A stretch of DNA of 64,000 nucleotides, taken from positions 4,595,001 through 4,659,000 of the forward strand of contig JACCIC010000002.1 in the NCBI GenBank assembly GCA_018907035.1, in the 5' to 3' direction. The position numbers and the translations under genes were made by a program. Origin of the DNA: Sycobia sp. Sy_11. Its lineage: Eukaryota; Arthropoda; Insecta; Hymenoptera; Epichrysomallidae. The notes under the pieces are model-generated. The model worked only from the letters and a program-made list of their open reading frames with translations. It was not told the origin of the DNA and searched no databases. Shown one piece after another: positions 63,610-64,000 of the stretch; within the stretch, counting starts at the first letter, position 1; every line of letters begins with the position of its first letter.

Positions 63610-63660
<51 letters not shown>
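63610..63660. repeat. (TA)n microsatellite
   Basis: Perfect TA array of about 50 bases. Confidence 0.95.
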
Positions 63661-63662
<2 letters not shown>

Positions 63663-63756
63663 CGCACGTATACACGCGCAGTGCAGATTTCGCAAATTGA
63701 AGCGGTGCTCGCGCGGCAGCGACCTCAGCACGTCCGAAAAGCCAGTGTGCAAGAGT

Positions 63757-63803
<47 letters not shown>
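63757..63803. repeat. (GA)n microsatellite
   Basis: GA array of about 46 bases within a CpG-rich segment, the same pairing of features as at 36.25-36.7 kb. Confidence 0.95.
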
Positions 63804-63813
<10 letters not shown>

Positions 63814-64000
63814 GTATCCGGCTCGATTCGTTGCACGTATATATCGGCACATCCATACGCGCGGTTTCGCCGTAAAACCGCTTGTCTATCGAGTCCGGCC
63901 GTCTTCTCCTTTCTGGCTGTGGCGAGGAGGGGTGTGGGGGGGGGGAGGCCTGCGAGTCGCCAGTTTTTTCGCAACCGTTCGCGCAAGGCGATCGATTAGG

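Larger units (their letters stand above)
61656..64000 (+). other. Duox intron, partial (beyond last visible exon)
   Basis: Starts GTATGC at 61656, and no acceptor-plus-exon matching the expected Duox continuation was found up to the right edge. It includes a diverged tandem repeat (62810-63165), a CpG-rich block from about 63310 to the end with a (CGG)-like run at 63320-63334, and TA and GA arrays. Both long minus-strand frames at 63309-63986 are driven by these arrays. Confidence 0.75.

Noticed and set aside
63309..63986. Longest open frame in the window, 225 codons on the minus strand
   Set aside because: Its centre is translated (CT)n and (TA)n arrays (SLSLSL, IYIYIY), and the remainder is CpG-rich sequence without family resemblance. 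It lies inside a Duox intron on the opposite strand.

Overview
The window is eukaryotic, from an arthropod and most likely an insect. The one recognisable gene is an arthropod-type dual oxidase (Duox) split by multi-kilobase GT-AG or GC-AG introns. A Hymenoptera-like genome is my guess from the mixture of AT-rich DNA, CpG-rich patches and very many long dinucleotide arrays; the sequence alone does not fix the order. I found no tRNA, rRNA, CRISPR array or prokaryotic operon.

Layout. Positions 1-43552 contain no convincing coding exon. They are AT-rich non-coding DNA with (TA)n, (CT)n/(GA)n and (GT)n/(CA)n arrays roughly every 1-1.5 kb, several CpG-rich blocks (about 4.2-4.9, 6.9-7.3, 10.6-10.9, 22.0-22.9, 23.4-24.0, 25.3-25.7, 31.0-31.35 and 36.25-36.7 kb), and relics of mobile elements. 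The clearest relic is an internally deleted mariner at 281-640, with inverted ends and a decayed transposase C-terminus. A weaker one is a possible Penelope-like (GIY-YIG) endonuclease fragment at 14.8-15.05 kb on the minus strand.

Positions 43553-61655 carry five consecutive plus-strand exons of Duox: 43553-43633, 46252-46413, 51032-51219, 55347-55551 and 61489-61655. Together they make 803 nt, or 267 continuous codons with no stop and with matching intron phases. They encode the front part of the extracellular peroxidase-homology domain. The first intron uses a GC donor. The exon(s) upstream, with the start codon and signal peptide, were not identified, and the rest of the gene (end of the peroxidase domain, EF-hands, NADPH-oxidase core) lies beyond the right edge.

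The introns hold the most interesting extra signals. Two exons (51032-51219 and 55347-55551) each sit between two self-complementary (TA)n arrays close to their splice sites, an arrangement that could promote exon circularisation or skipping. At 53.73-54.14 kb an inverted-repeat block contains a sequence (53800-53868) that fits a hammerhead ribozyme core and stems. Short pieces of this block recur at 29.6-29.7 kb. An approximately 83-bp diverged tandem repeat lies at 62.8-63.17 kb in the last intron.

Many open frames here are translations of microsatellites (YIYIYI, CVCVCV, THTHTH, SLSLSL, RERERE) and were not annotated as genes.
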